Assembly (NCBI GenBank): GCA_948144175.1
Contig: CANXME010002548.1
Span: 1-64,000, forward strand
Reading direction: 5' to 3'
Source: Closterium sp. NIES-65
Taxonomy: Eukaryota; Streptophyta; Zygnematophyceae; Desmidiales; Closteriaceae
Length of the DNA stretch: 64,000 nucleotides
Made by a program: the position numbers and the translations under genes
The notes under the pieces: model-generated
Told to the model about the DNA's origin: nothing
The model's database searches: none
Seen by the model: the letters and a program-made list of their open reading frames with translations, nothing else
Shown here: positions 18,208 to 28,488 of the stretch, piece by piece
Position numbering within the stretch: position 1 is the first letter of the stretch
Layout: every line of letters begins with the position of its first letter

Positions 18208-20407
18208 TGCTTTTAAATTTAATAAAAAAAAATCTATAGTAGAGCAGGATCGAAGGCCTTTACTTAGGCTTTTATCAAATTCCGATTGAAAATGTTCATG
18301 TCCGCAGGTGCGAAGCACGCAAGCCAAGCTTGCTGTGTTTCGGGTTTGCTTCAACGCGTGATAATGCAAGCAAGCTCGCACGCATGGCTAAATTCAATTC
18401 AATAATGTCGCAAGTCTATGTTTCGCTTGTTACGCAAACTCATTTTAGTTTACTTAAGGCAAGCGAAGGTCGCGAAACGTGCAAGTGAAGCATTGCTTGT
18501 GGGCAACCTACCTTACAAGGAAGCGCCAGGCTCTTTAAATAGTAGCTTGCGTAGCAAGCGAAATCCCCTCGCTGGCGAAGCAAGGGCGCCTTCTTCGGCG
18601 CTCCTTTTTGCGAGGCACCTTTAGGTAAGCGAAGGTTCGCTAGAACGAGCTTGCAAACGAAGCTTATTACGAACTTAGCTTCGAAGAACTTGTCTCCGTA
18701 ACCTGCCTAACTTTAGAATGTCGTCGCTATAATGTCGTCGCTATGACGAAGGCAAGTAAGGCGCGAAGCGGTCGAGAACAAGCTTGCAGCGCAAGCAAAA
18801 TACCCGAGCAAGCAAAGCTTGCGACGGAGACATGCAAACAAAACCGCTCATACCACAATGCATGGCATGCATGGCGCTTGCGAAAGACGCAAAGCATTTT
18901 CGATCTTTCCCTGGTTAAATAAATGCATGTTGCTTGCTCAATGCTCCGCATTTTTTTCAGCCGGAGACGATCAGTCATTATTCTCGGATGGCCGTTAGGA
19001 CACCGCGAAACATGTATTAACAGATTCTGAGCACCATAATAGAATAGTGTAAGCGGAGCACATTCGCTTCGCAAGCGAAATATTATTATTTCTTATGGTG
19101 CGAAACACATTCGTCTCGCTTTAGTCTAACTAACTATGCTTTGTATTGTTTTTTACTCAAAGTAAAGCTGAAGTCATTTAGACAAGTAAAAGAAATAAAC
19201 TATTATGAGAGTTGCGGGTATATGGTATGCTATCGGTCCGATGGCCCCCCTAAACCTTAGAATAAAACGAACGGAAGGCTCTGTAAGCACTAGCTTGCAA
19301 AGCCAGCGACACATCAGAAGCTTGGCTTGCGCTCGCGACCTTCGCGACCTTCGCAAGCTTCGCCGCCCTTACGGCTTGCGCTCGCACGCTTTGCGCCATC
19401 GCTTGTTTTTTTCTTCGCAAGCTCCTTGCTTTATCTGTAGGATAAAGGTGCGCCGAAGGCGCCATCGCTATGCGAGAAAGGATGTTAGTCCTTCGCAAGC
19501 AAAGTTTTTTTCTCACCTTTCAAAACGGCCACGATTGCCCCCGGAAGCTCACCCACCACGCAAGCAAAGCTTGAAAGCGGTGCTTCGCTCCCTTCGTTGT
19601 TTGTAGGCGCAAAGCGTTCGCTTAAAAAAAAAGGCGCCGTAAGTCCTACAAGCAAAGCGAGCAAGTAAATTCTGTGTCGCAAGCTTTGCTTGCGACAAAA
19701 AGCGCAAGCTCGCGGTCATTATTATTGCTCGCGAGCATTATTCTATTATTAGTCGCACATAATAAATAATGCAAGCTTCCGTCCGGTTGCTTGGCTTGTT
19801 CTCCTAGCGTGGTTTGCTTGGCTTGCGCTCGTTCTAGCGAACCTTCGCTTGCGAAGCAACCGTTCCTTAGGGCCCTTTAGGCGCGGAGCGCTTCGCTTGC
19901 GCTCGCACGCTTTGCGGGGATTTAGGCGGTCAATAAAATCATGATGCTTGCTCGTACGCTATGCTTGCTCGTACGCTTTGCGCATCGCAAGTTATTCCAA
20001 TTTCAAAACAAACCAATTAGGTTAGGTCCGTCGGCCGTTAGAGCGTAAGCGAAGCCGTTAGAACTTTGTTGCTTGCGACGGAGACGCAAGCGGTCCTTGT
20101 AAGTAAATCTACAAGCAACCACAAAGAGAACAAGCTTGCAAAGCAAGCTTGTTCTCTTTGTGGTTGCTTGCTTTAGTGTGCGGGTGCTTCGTACAAAGCA
20201 AGCGACATTATTTTATTAGGTTCCTTTAGGAAGCAAACCTAGGCGACAGAAGAGTAGGCTTCATGTCCTAGAAAACAATCTTTTCAGTCATAAGAAAAAG
20301 AATAAGATTTGCCACCCGTTTGAGTCCATGTTTGAAGACTTGGAGTTGACGCTTCGCGCCTACGCTTGCTTCGCAAGCTTGTTATTTTATTTACAGAACC
20401 TATTTTT
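18208..20407 (+). repeat. Repeat-rich spacer, left arm
   Basis: No gene recognised. Dense GC-rich palindromic units, including a reverse copy of the main unit near 19495-19570. A perfect 28-bp hairpin with loop AAA spans 20112-20170. Confidence 0.7.
20112..20170. repeat. Perfect 28-bp inverted repeat, 3-nt loop
   Basis: Arms 20112-20139 and 20143-20170 are exact reverse complements around AAA. Mirror at 61772-61830. It could form a cruciform or a stable RNA hairpin. Among the longest perfect members of the palindrome family here. Confidence 0.9.
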
Positions 20408-20481
20408 CAAGGTGTAGCGCAGTCTGGTAGCGCATCTGTTTTGGGTACAGAGGGTCATAGGTTCGAATCCTGTCACCTTGA
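20408..20481 (+). tRNA. trnP(ugg): tRNA-Pro(UGG)
   Basis: Acceptor CAAGGTG/CACCTTG, D arm AGCGCAGTCTGGTAGCGC, anticodon stem CTGT/ACAG with loop TTTGGGT (TGG), and T arm TAGGTTCGAATCCTGT. Ends 37 nt before sdh3 and may mark a processing site. Second copy at 61461-61534. Confidence 0.95.
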
Positions 20482-20518
20482 TTTAAGATAATTAGATTAG
20501 AAAAAAACACATGATACA

Positions 20519-20917
20519 ATGAAGATTAATCGACCATTATCACCTCATCTTAGTATATACAAACCACAACTTACATCTACTTTGTCTATTTTCCATAGAA
20601 TTTCTGGAGGATTTTTAGCAGTCCTTTTCTTATTTACTATATTGTTTTTAAAGGTATGCGACCTTGGCTTAAGTTTTTATCCAATTTATTGGTGTCTTTT
20701 AACTATTACAGCATATTTTGATTGGTTTCTGTTTAGCTTGGCTAATTTGGCTTTATTAGCTTTATGCTATCATACGAGTAATGGAATTCGTCATCTACTT
20801 TGGGATTTTGGATTTTTTTTAGATTTATCAAAAGTATACATTACAGGCGCTTTAGTCGTAATATTAAGTGCAATTCTTTTAATTCTTTTAAATAGTTGGA
20901 AACTTTATTTTCTTTAA
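20519..20917 (+). CDS. sdh3: Succinate dehydrogenase cytochrome b subunit (SdhC type)
   Basis: Membrane anchor of complex II that binds heme b and quinone. 132 aa, begins MKINRPLSPHLSIYKPQLTS and continues LSIFHRISGG, the conserved quinone-site motif. The heme-ligand region is CYHTSNGIRHLLWDFG. Three transmembrane helices. An out-of-frame ATGATACAATGA overlaps the start, so the start codon is preceded by a 3-codon mini-ORF. sdh4 follows after 18 nt. Duplicated by the inverted repeat. Confidence 0.95.
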   Translation: MKINRPLSPHLSIYKPQLTSTLSIFHRISGGFLAVLFLFTILFLKVCDLGLSFYPIYWCLLTITAYFDWFLFSLANLALLALCYHTSNGIRHLLWDFGFFLDLSKVYITGALVVILSAILLILLNSWKLYFL

Positions 20918-20935
20918 AAAAACAAATCTAATAGC

Positions 20936-21211
20936 ATGAACACAAAGCATTCAGCCTTGAATCATTGGCTAATTCAGCGAGCAACCGCAATATTATTATT
21001 ACCTACTAGTCTTCTATCAACTTCCTACCGGATGGCTTTGATTTCTTTAACTATTTTAGTAGTTTGGCATCTTCATTTAGGTTTAGAAGAAATTTTAGCA
21101 GATTATGTTCACCATGAGGTTACACGAAATCTAATATTAATACTTCTAAGGGTTTTTCTTTTAATCAGTATTAAATACGTCTTTGTTTTTGTGTTAACAC
21201 ATGTACTTTAA
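20936..21211 (+). CDS. sdh4: Succinate dehydrogenase membrane anchor (SdhD type)
   Basis: 91 aa, second complex II anchor. It has [14 protein letters not shown] at the N-terminus and the diagnostic [20 protein letters not shown], where the His residues fit the heme-binding helix, then a C-terminal helix. It follows sdh3 closely, as in an sdh operon, and is followed at once by a GC hairpin with a T tract. Duplicated by the inverted repeat. Confidence 0.94.
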   Translation: MNTKHSALNHWLIQRATAILLLPTSLLSTSYRMALISLTILVVWHLHLGLEEILADYVHHEVTRNLILILLRVFLLISIKYVFVFVLTHVL

Positions 21212-21216
21212 AGGAT

Positions 21217-21241
21217 ACGGCGGTTTTCCCGCCGTTTTTTT
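21217..21241 (+). terminator. Hairpin plus T tract after sdh4
   Basis: Stem CGGCGG/CCGCCG with loop TTTTC, followed by seven or more T, six bases after the sdh4 stop. It has the form of a bacterial intrinsic terminator. In mitochondria it may act as a 3'-end processing or stability signal. Mirror at 60701-60725. Confidence 0.6.
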
Positions 21242-21637
21242 GAATTTTTAAAAATTTTAACGGAATCTTTCGCACCGCATAATAATGCATGCTTGCTCTA
21301 TGTATTTCGGAATCTTTCGCTTGCATTATTATGTGTTTTTTCTGTGACAATCTTTTGCTCATAAGTTTTTTCAATGTATTTTGGGGCATGCATATGTGTG
21401 CACGTGCGGGGCATTGAGTTAACTTTAAAGCTTATGTCTTTTGCACGCGTTCTTCGGGGCAGTTTAAAACGCCCATGCATTTCGCTTTACCTTGCTCGTT
21501 CTAGCGAACGAGCAAGTAGTTTAATAGTAGACACTTTGCGGATCGGATTGCGAAGCAAGCGAAACATAGACCAATGGTGCCAATTCATTCTAAAAAAACA
21601 AGAAAACTATGGAACACAATCATATTTTTCAAGTAAA
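21242..21637 (+). other. Spacer upstream of the unidentified membrane ORF
   Basis: Mixed AT-rich and palindromic sequence. The open frame of the downstream ORF extends back to 21374, but its composition here is repeat-like (a CTCGTTCTAGCGAACGAG palindrome at 21496-21513), so I do not count it as coding. Confidence 0.5.
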
Positions 21638-22345
21638 ATGGAAACTTTTCAAAAATACGGTTTCAATATACTTCACGACTTTGATGTAGGTATCAAATCA
21701 GCATCTACTTTATTTTGGAAAAGCCCTTTGTGGGCTATTGCCATGGTGGTGTGGGAACTAGAGGTTCTTTCTTTAAAATTTCAATTTCTTTCTTACTGTT
21801 TGCTATATTATTTTGTTCTTAACACCTCCGTTGGGAAGATTCTTTTTTCATTGGCTTTAATACCTTTATATGGCTTTGCAGAACAAAATTCTCCTTGGCT
21901 TTTAATTAACTATTACCTTTTTCTGCTTGAAGGCTATTTTATACACTTAATTTGTAAAATCTTCCCAACATTTTATGATTTTCTAAAACAACATTTTGGA
22001 TCTGAATTTTTACAAGAATTTTGTGGAAATTCTATTTTCAATAAGATTCGAGGTCATTTATTGATCTCAATAGCCTATCCAGTTTTTCGGGCTTTAGATG
22101 AACGGCACACCGATTCTAGGGTGAATCAAAGGTTCAATGAACTTTATGATAAGGTACGAAAGACTTCGGATTTTTCCGACACAAAAGCCGAAGTTTTTGA
22201 ACTTCATGATAAAGCCATGAAGCAAGTGGGGCAGCCATGGATCCATAGGGTCGAGCAAGCTGTTGCCACGGGGGGCACGGAGTTGCCAAAGTCGCTGAAA
22301 GTTTATCAAAATCCCCTAAAGATTCTGATAAATAGAGTTCTTTAA
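21638..22345 (+). CDS. Unidentified membrane protein, 235 aa
   Basis: Not recognised. I chose ATG at 21638 (METFQKYGFNILHDF), where AT-rich codon use begins; the open frame reaches back to 21374 through repeats (323 aa). Hydrophobic stretches near residues 28-45, 50-80 and 85-115 suggest three or four membrane helices: PLWAIAMVVWELEVLSLKFQ, YFVLNTSVGKILFSLALIPL and YYLFLLEGYFIHLICKIFP. The C-terminal third is charged and soluble (RALDERHTDSRVNQRFNELY, AEVFELHDKAMKQVGQPW). Base composition resembles that of real genes nearby, and the frame is intact. Sits between sdh4 and rns in the inverted repeat, so it is present twice. It could be a diverged ribosomal or respiratory protein or a lineage-specific gene. 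Confidence 0.6.
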   Translation: METFQKYGFNILHDFDVGIKSASTLFWKSPLWAIAMVVWELEVLSLKFQFLSYCLLYYFVLNTSVGKILFSLALIPLYGFAEQNSPWLLINYYLFLLEGYFIHLICKIFPTFYDFLKQHFGSEFLQEFCGNSIFNKIRGHLLISIAYPVFRALDERHTDSRVNQRFNELYDKVRKTSDFSDTKAEVFELHDKAMKQVGQPWIHRVEQAVATGGTELPKSLKVYQNPLKILINRVL

Positions 22346-22353
22346 GGGATTTT
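22306..22353 (+). terminator. Hairpin at the 3' end of the membrane ORF
   Basis: ATCAAAATCCCCTAAAG near 22307 pairs with CTTTAAGGGATTTTGAT near 22340, so the stop codon lies within the loop side of a 16-bp stem. Likely a 3' processing or stability signal. A second hairpin, GGCCAGTT/AACTGGCC (22400-22416), follows 50 nt later. Mirror at 59589-59636. Confidence 0.5.
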
Positions 22354-25300
22354 GATTATTTCATAACAAACATTTATAAATAGTCTTTTGCGACGTAGTG
22401 GCCAGTTAAACTGGCCGCTATTTTTGGTCTCTATAACATCTGCTTAAAGTATATTTTCAAAAAGAAAAAGATAATTTTCTATACTTGCTTACTTTGTAGC
22501 TTGCTCAGTTTTCTGCGAAAATATCTCGCTTGCAAAGCAAGTTTTCGCGTAATAATGCAAGCTTTTCTCCGATTAGTTTGCAAGCAAGCTTATTTTCTTC
22601 GAAAACCAATCGTGCAAGTCTCCGTCGCAAGCGCATAAAACATTTTCAAAATAAAATGTGCCCTAACCTAATAAGAGACCAATAACTCCCTCCGCAAGTC
22701 CTTCGCAAGCAACAAAAATCAAATGGGCGATGCGCAAAGCGTGCGAGCTTGCAAAGCAAGCGCCTAAGTTTGGTTTGCCCGCCTTCGGTGCGAGCGTAAG
22801 CGCCTTGCCCAATGTGGCTTCGTCAGATCAGAAGCGATGGAAACTTGTTTATTTTATGCGCGAAGCAAGGTGCGTTCTCCTCACCGATCCTTATGAAACA
22901 TGCGCGTGCTTCGCACCACGCAACATCTTTTATTGGTTCGCTAGAACGAGCTTGCAAAGGAAATAAACCTGACGGAGTCTAGCACTCCCCTTGTTTTTAT
23001 CAACTTTGCGCAATGAGTTTTTAAAGATAAAACTATAAATAGCTTTATTTTGTTTTGAATTTATCAATAAACAAAAACAGTCCCAATAAAACCCAACGAA
23101 CTTTGCTTAACAAAATAGCAACGCTTGCAATAAAAACTGGGGAATGTTTCGCAAGCAAAGAAGCAAAGCTCGTAACCAAGTCCACCTCTCTACTTGTAAG
23201 CTCGTCTAGTTGTAAGCTATTTACAAGTGAACCTATAAAACTGGGGAATGTTGAGCAAGTTAAGCTTGCGAAACGAACCGCTTGCGAAACGAACCGCTTG
23301 CGAAGCTTGGCTTGGGAACATAGAGAAAAGGCTGGCGAACTGCTTGCCAAACACTTGCCAAACTTGCGAAGCAAAGCTCGTAAGCAAGCAAAGCTCCTAA
23401 CCAAGTCAACCTCGTCTACTTGTAAGCTATTGACAAGGAAGGTTTGTCACAAGTGAAGCTCGTAACCAAGTCAACCTCGTTTACAAAAATAGCAACGCTT
23501 GCGATAAAAGTGCAAATAAAACAAAAACTTTTGTTAAAAAAAAGTAAAGTTTAGAGAGATTCTATTACACCTTCCTACACCCGAGAGGAAGCAAGCAAAG
23601 CTTGCTCGGACCGGCGTATGACACCGGTTAAATATTGTGAAATTAAGTAGTCCTATTGGCATATACGTACTTAAATCCTCTCCCCCCACCAAGGGAGTAA
23701 AGGGCTCCAGTTCCTTTAACCCTTTATTAGATTAGACACTGGAATGATTTAGTTTTATTTCTCCTGCGATTAATGATTGTCTCCATAGTTTTTACACTAA
23801 AAGTAGTAGTACCACTAGTCTTAATGCAATTAGCAAATAATATAATATACCGCATAACTAATACAACTACAAGTATTAGTAGTTGTAGGAAAGAATATAA
23901 CAACCGTCAGAAATTAGTAGGACCTAAGCGGGACCCTTTGTTTTGTGCCGCTAACCCTGCAAACAGAGCCCTTGGATTACCATTTAGAGATATATTTAGA
24001 TTCAAGGAACTTATAATTAACACAATAGGTACTCACTAAGATCCTTTCTTTTTTTTCTTTCTTTCTTAAAAAAAATGGAAGACATAAACTCGTGGCTAAG
24101 TTCTTGGAGCTCACAGATATATTTGCGGTTGTCCCACTTTAAGATTCACTTTACATCTAAGTTTTCTTATTAGATATTACTTATTTATGATATTGTATAA
24201 GCATTAGTACGTCTTTTGGAATTGCTATATTTTATCATGGAATTCCAAAAGTTTTTTTTTGGAATATAACAATTTCTCCTTGTTTCGAAAGACAGGTAGT
24301 TTCTTAAAGATTAAACCGCTTAATTTTCGCGTGATCCTGTACCAAAAACAAACTTTTAAAATGCATTAAAACTAACCTACCTTGCCGGTTTTCGGATTGC
24401 GAGCTTGCCTTGCAGGCTCGCGCGTTTTTTGATATTTTTAGTCTTCCTAGTCGAGTATAACGAAAAAACTTTAGGTGCTTGCCTTCCTGTCTTCGAAACA
24501 ATGTTGCAAGTTTAACTTGTTTCGCAAGCACACTTTGCTTGGCTTGATTATCAAAAAAAACTTGCTGGAGCAGACTTCGGTTAGTTAGTAGGCCGTGTAA
24601 GGCCAGTGTTGCTGCCGTTGTAAGCAAGTAAAGTAGGCCACTTAACTTGCATCGCAAGCAAGAGCAAGCTACCGGGCTTGCTCCGCAGGCTAGCCAAGTT
24701 AAGCGTGCGAAGTAAGCTTCTAAAGCTTGTAAACTCAGCGAGGTACGTTTGCAAAGCAAGCAAGCCAGCGGGCGATGCGGTAGGTTAGCGATAGCTTGCA
24801 TGTCCAGCTTCCGGGCAAATTTTTCATAGAAAGTTAATTCGGAACCTTACGTTTCAAAGGCTGCGCAGCAGTGCGAATGCAACCGAAATACAAAAGAACG
24901 TAAAGTTTCTTCGGAACCTTACGTTTATAGAACAAAGCACAGCTTGTGAAGCCAGCTAGAGAGGAAAACTCGCCATGCAATCGAAAGAGGAAAGCTTCGC
25001 ATGCAAGTAAAGTTCTGAACACACCTTTGTCTTTTGTCTCAGCAAGCAAAGCGTGCAAAGGCGCTTCCCGAGGGATTTGTGCGCGAGGTTAAAACGAAAG
25101 CTTGCGGTCATGTCAGCAAGCACGTATCGTGAACGATTCGCCAAGAGTTTATGCGCAAGCTTCCCTTTGTGGTTCGCAAGCTTTGCTTGCGAACACTTTA
25201 TACACCTAAAGGTTAAGCTTTTTACTAATTTCATATTTCCAAAGTTATTAGATACTCGGAATTTATCCGCAAGGCGCTCTTGTCTCAACAAGCAAGAGCT

Positions 25301-25632
25301 TGCGATGAAAAGCGAGAAACCAATCTTGTCGTAACAATCGAAGCTAAAAACTTACGAAGATAAGATACAAAGTTGGCAAAGCAAGCAAAGAAGCAAATCT
25401 CGGTTGGTTTGCAAGCGACGCAAAGAAAGCTTAGAAAACAAGCAAGCGAAGGGCGCCTTCGGCGCTCCTTTACTTGACCGATGCTTTTAATGAAACTTTA
25501 TTATTTAATGAAACTTTATTATTTTCAAGTTTACGCAATGACTTTTGAAACAAAATTATATAAATACCTTTTTCTTATTTAAATTATCAATAAATAAAAA
25601 AGTGCTAACGAAAGAAAGCACTAAACTGAATC
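22346..25632 (+). repeat. Long repeat-rich spacer before rns, left arm
   Basis: 3.3 kb with no recognised gene. Positions 22500-23000, 23080-23520 and 24380-25480 are made of GC-rich palindromic units and short repeated phrases such as CTCGTAACCAAGTC. Positions 23530-24300 are more AT-rich and hold one small ORF (separate entry). Likely includes the rns promoter region, but no motif can be assigned. Confidence 0.6.
23773..24039 (+). CDS. Small hypothetical ORF, 88 aa
   Basis: Not recognised. A hydrophobic N-terminus (IVFTLKVVVPLVLMQLANNI) is followed by a polar tail containing PKRDPLFCAANPANRALGLP. It lies in an AT-rich island free of the GC repeats. No ribosome-binding or homology support, so it may be chance. 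Mirror at 57903-58169. Confidence 0.25.
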   Translation: MIVSIVFTLKVVVPLVLMQLANNIIYRITNTTTSISSCRKEYNNRQKLVGPKRDPLFCAANPANRALGLPFRDIFRFKELIINTIGTH

Positions 25633-25911
25633 CAATACATGAGTTTGATCCTGGCTCAGAATGAACGCTAGCGATATGCTTAACACATGCAAGTCAAACG
25701 TTGTAACAAAAAAGTTCACAAAGTGGCGAACGGGTGCGCAACGCGTGGGAATCTGCCAAATAGCAGAGGAAATCATAAAGTAAATCCTCTATATAAGTAG
25801 CTTTTTCAAGCCTTAGAAAGCTAGAATGCGCTATTTGATGAGCCCGCGTAGTATTACGGTAGTTGGCGGGGTAAAAGCCCACCAAGCCTATGATGCTTAG
25901 CTGGTCTTTTC

Positions 25912-25976
<65 letters not shown>

Positions 25977-26097
25977 CTTGGGCAATGGGCGAAAGCCTGA
26001 CCCAGCAATATCGCGTGAGTGAAGAAGGGCAGATAGCTTGTAAAGCTCTGTCATCGAGTTTGAGATAATGACAAGACTCGAAGAGGAAGCCCCGGCT

Positions 26098-26781
26098 AAT
26101 ATATAATTGGCCCTTATAGCGCGCAAGCGCTATTCGAAGAACTTGGCTCATAACGGTGGAAGTCTTTGGGAATTATTACGCAACTAGTCACTCAAAGGTA
26201 ATACCGTGGGAAGTCTTTCTAAAGAATAAGAATATAATGATTCAGCTAACAAGTAGAGAAAATGCTATGTTTTACAAAGAAAAGACTCAAGCTTATGGCA
26301 AAATACGCTACGTGAAACAAGTTCCCACCAACTTATCTGACTACTTTTCAGATAGGCTGTCTTTAGCGGTCTGGTTTTGGGATGATGGCACTTTACGAAA
26401 AGACTGTAATGCAGCGCGTATAGCAACACAAGGCTTTAACTACGAAGAGCATTTGATTTTGCAAGAATGCATTCTACTTCGGAATAGGCTGTAATATTGA
26501 AAGCTGGAAATCATCATGTGATATTCCATACTATGGTTTAAATTTTCCTGCACGACACTTTGGGTCTTTACGAGAGGCTATTTATGATATTGTCAATAAG
26601 GAAATACCTAGCATGTTATATAAATTGGAAAGACCCCGTAACGACTGAGGAAATGGCGTCTGCTTGCAGATTCCAAAGTACAAGATAGCAAAACTTGCTA
26701 TAACACGCCGAGGCTCTTGCTGTTAAGTGAAGCAAGAGTATGGTATAGTCTATGCTTTGGTGTGAACTAAAGATAAACATG
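26098..26781 (+). other. Group I intron in rns (site 508)
   Basis: 684 nt. The exon ends GGCT and the intron ends ATG before AACTACGTGCC, giving the T/G border of group I. The core is seen as GTATAGTCTATGC near 26744. It carries a broken LAGLIDADG gene. Confidence 0.9.
26156..26648 (+). pseudogene. Truncated, frameshifted LAGLIDADG endonuclease in rns intron 1
   Basis: The open part (112 aa from 26156) holds only the second half of a double-motif protein: LSLAVWFWDDGTLRKD is motif 2. The first motif is missing. The frame then breaks at about 26480: FGIGCNIESW, GLNFPARHFGSLREAIYDIV and IPSMLYKL continue in another frame to TGA at 26646. This C-terminal half resembles the intact 198-aa enzyme in the last endonuclease-bearing rnl intron (also ending IPSMLYK). 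Not expected to be active. Confidence 0.8.
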
Positions 26782-27066
26782 AACTACGTGCCAGCAGCAG
26801 CGGTAAAACGTGGGGGGCGAGTGTTATTCGGAATGACTAGGCGTAAAGGGCATGTAGGCGGTCAATCAGGCTGAAAGTGAAAGCCACCAGCTTAACTGGT
26901 GAATGACTTTCAACACCAATTGACTTGAGTAAGATAGAGGAAGGTGGAATTTCGTGTGTAGAGATAAAATTCACAGATATACGAAGGAAGGCCAAAAGCG
27001 AAGGCAACTTTCTGGGTCTTTACTGACGCTGAGGTGCGAAAGCATGGGGAGCAAACAGGATTAGAT

Positions 27067-28202
27067 AAATCCGGCCATGCTCGATAAACAAATGGCCAAA
27101 GGTGTCCCCTTGCCCTGTGAAGGGTAAGTGCGAATCTAGCTGTATCGGGGAAAGCCAAAAGGTAACCCCGAGGGAAGTACTGGTTGTCTAGTATTGACAA
27201 TAGAGTACCCCGTAGAGACTATGAAAGTAAGAAGATAGAAGATATGTCACCACGAAAACTAAAAGGTTTGAATAATTTTTTAAAATCGACTCAAGATAGC
27301 GGAGTCAAGTTGCCGAAAGCAAAACTTTTGGTTGGACGCGATCCGCATCTTAGAGTTCTGCGAAACAAGGAGCGCGAAGCGCCCTTTCTCAAAAACAATG
27401 CAGAACGTGTAAAGTCTTTTGACCAAATATCTTTGTCGGATCATTGTAAATCTATTATCTGCGGTACACTCTTAGGAGATGGTTGTCTGCAGCTAACTAA
27501 AGGCTACAAAAATGCAAGACTCTCAATTCGGCACAGCGAAGTTCAAAAAGAATATTTTGATTGGATGGTTGCCAATTTGCAAGAAATAGCTTCAGCAAAG
27601 TCTGTTCAAATATCAAAAGCAAGTGGTTATGGAAAAAATAGTAAATTATTATTTCAAAGTTCGAGCCTGCCCGACCTTACATTGCTATACAATCTGACAT
27701 ACAAAAAGAAAATTCTTTGTATTCGTCGGCGTTGGCTAAATAAACTAACTCCGTTGTCTTTGGCTATTTGGTGGTGCGATGATGGTTCTATTATAGGGAA
27801 TCCACCTCGTAGAGGCGTTATCTGCACTGATGGTTTTGACGAAAAGTCTGTTCGATTACTCGCGCGTTATTTAGAAAAGGTGTGGCACGTTCATGCCCGT
27901 GTAGGAGTAATTCGTCGACAACGCAAATATGGTAAAACTACAAAAAAAGAATATTTTCGACTTTGGTTTAGTACCGAAGAACTAAAAAAGTGGCTTCGTA
28001 TAATAATGCCACACATTCCAGTAGCCTCTATGGTATATAAAACAATACTTATTTACAAGGATTCCCAATTTCAACAACGCTGGATCTCTGAGCAGTGCGC
28101 AGCCCTGCCTCATTTTGCAGATGAAATTAAAAAAGCATATTCTCGGCGCAACACTGATTCAGAGAATGATATAGTCCATTAGTGAAGCTGAACTTCACTT
28201 TG
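27067..28202 (+). other. Group I intron in rns (site 793)
   Basis: 1136 nt between GGATTAGAT and ACCCTGGTAG. The intron ends in G. The core motif GATATAGTCCATT lies just before the 3' splice site, downstream of the endonuclease ORF. Confidence 0.92.
27244..28182 (+). CDS. LAGLIDADG homing endonuclease in rns intron 2
   Basis: ATG at 27244 gives 312 aa; a TTG at 27184 would add 20 residues. Motif 1 is ICGTLLGDGCLQL and motif 2 is LSLAIWWCDDGSIIG, each with the acidic catalytic position. The C-terminus reads LRIIMPHIPVASMVYKTI. The frame is intact, so the enzyme is probably still able to cut intronless rns at the insertion site. The last codons overlap the intron core (SENDIVH is encoded by the GATATAGTCCATT segment). 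Confidence 0.88.
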   Translation: MSPRKLKGLNNFLKSTQDSGVKLPKAKLLVGRDPHLRVLRNKEREAPFLKNNAERVKSFDQISLSDHCKSIICGTLLGDGCLQLTKGYKNARLSIRHSEVQKEYFDWMVANLQEIASAKSVQISKASGYGKNSKLLFQSSSLPDLTLLYNLTYKKKILCIRRRWLNKLTPLSLAIWWCDDGSIIGNPPRRGVICTDGFDEKSVRLLARYLEKVWHVHARVGVIRRQRKYGKTTKKEYFRLWFSTEELKKWLRIIMPHIPVASMVYKTILIYKDSQFQQRWISEQCAALPHFADEIKKAYSRRNTDSENDIVH

Positions 28203-28346
28203 ACCCTGGTAGTCCATGCCGTAAACGATGAGTGTTCGTCCTCGGTCTTGCCTTTAGGCTGATCGGGGGCCCAGCTAACGCGTTAAACACTCCGCCTGGG
28301 GAGTACGGTCGCAAGACTGAAACTCAAAGGAATAGACGGGGGCCTA

Positions 28347-28378
<32 letters not shown>

Positions 28379-28452
28379 ACAACGCGCAGAACCTTACCAG
28401 CCCTTGACATATGAGTTTGACTTTCTTTAATGAGAATATCATAAAAACTCAT

Positions 28453-28487
<35 letters not shown>

Positions 28488-28488
<1 letters not shown>

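Noticed and set aside
24304..24801. 165-aa minus-strand ORF
   Set aside because: Composed of repeat sequence with no conserved domain; composition unlike the genes.
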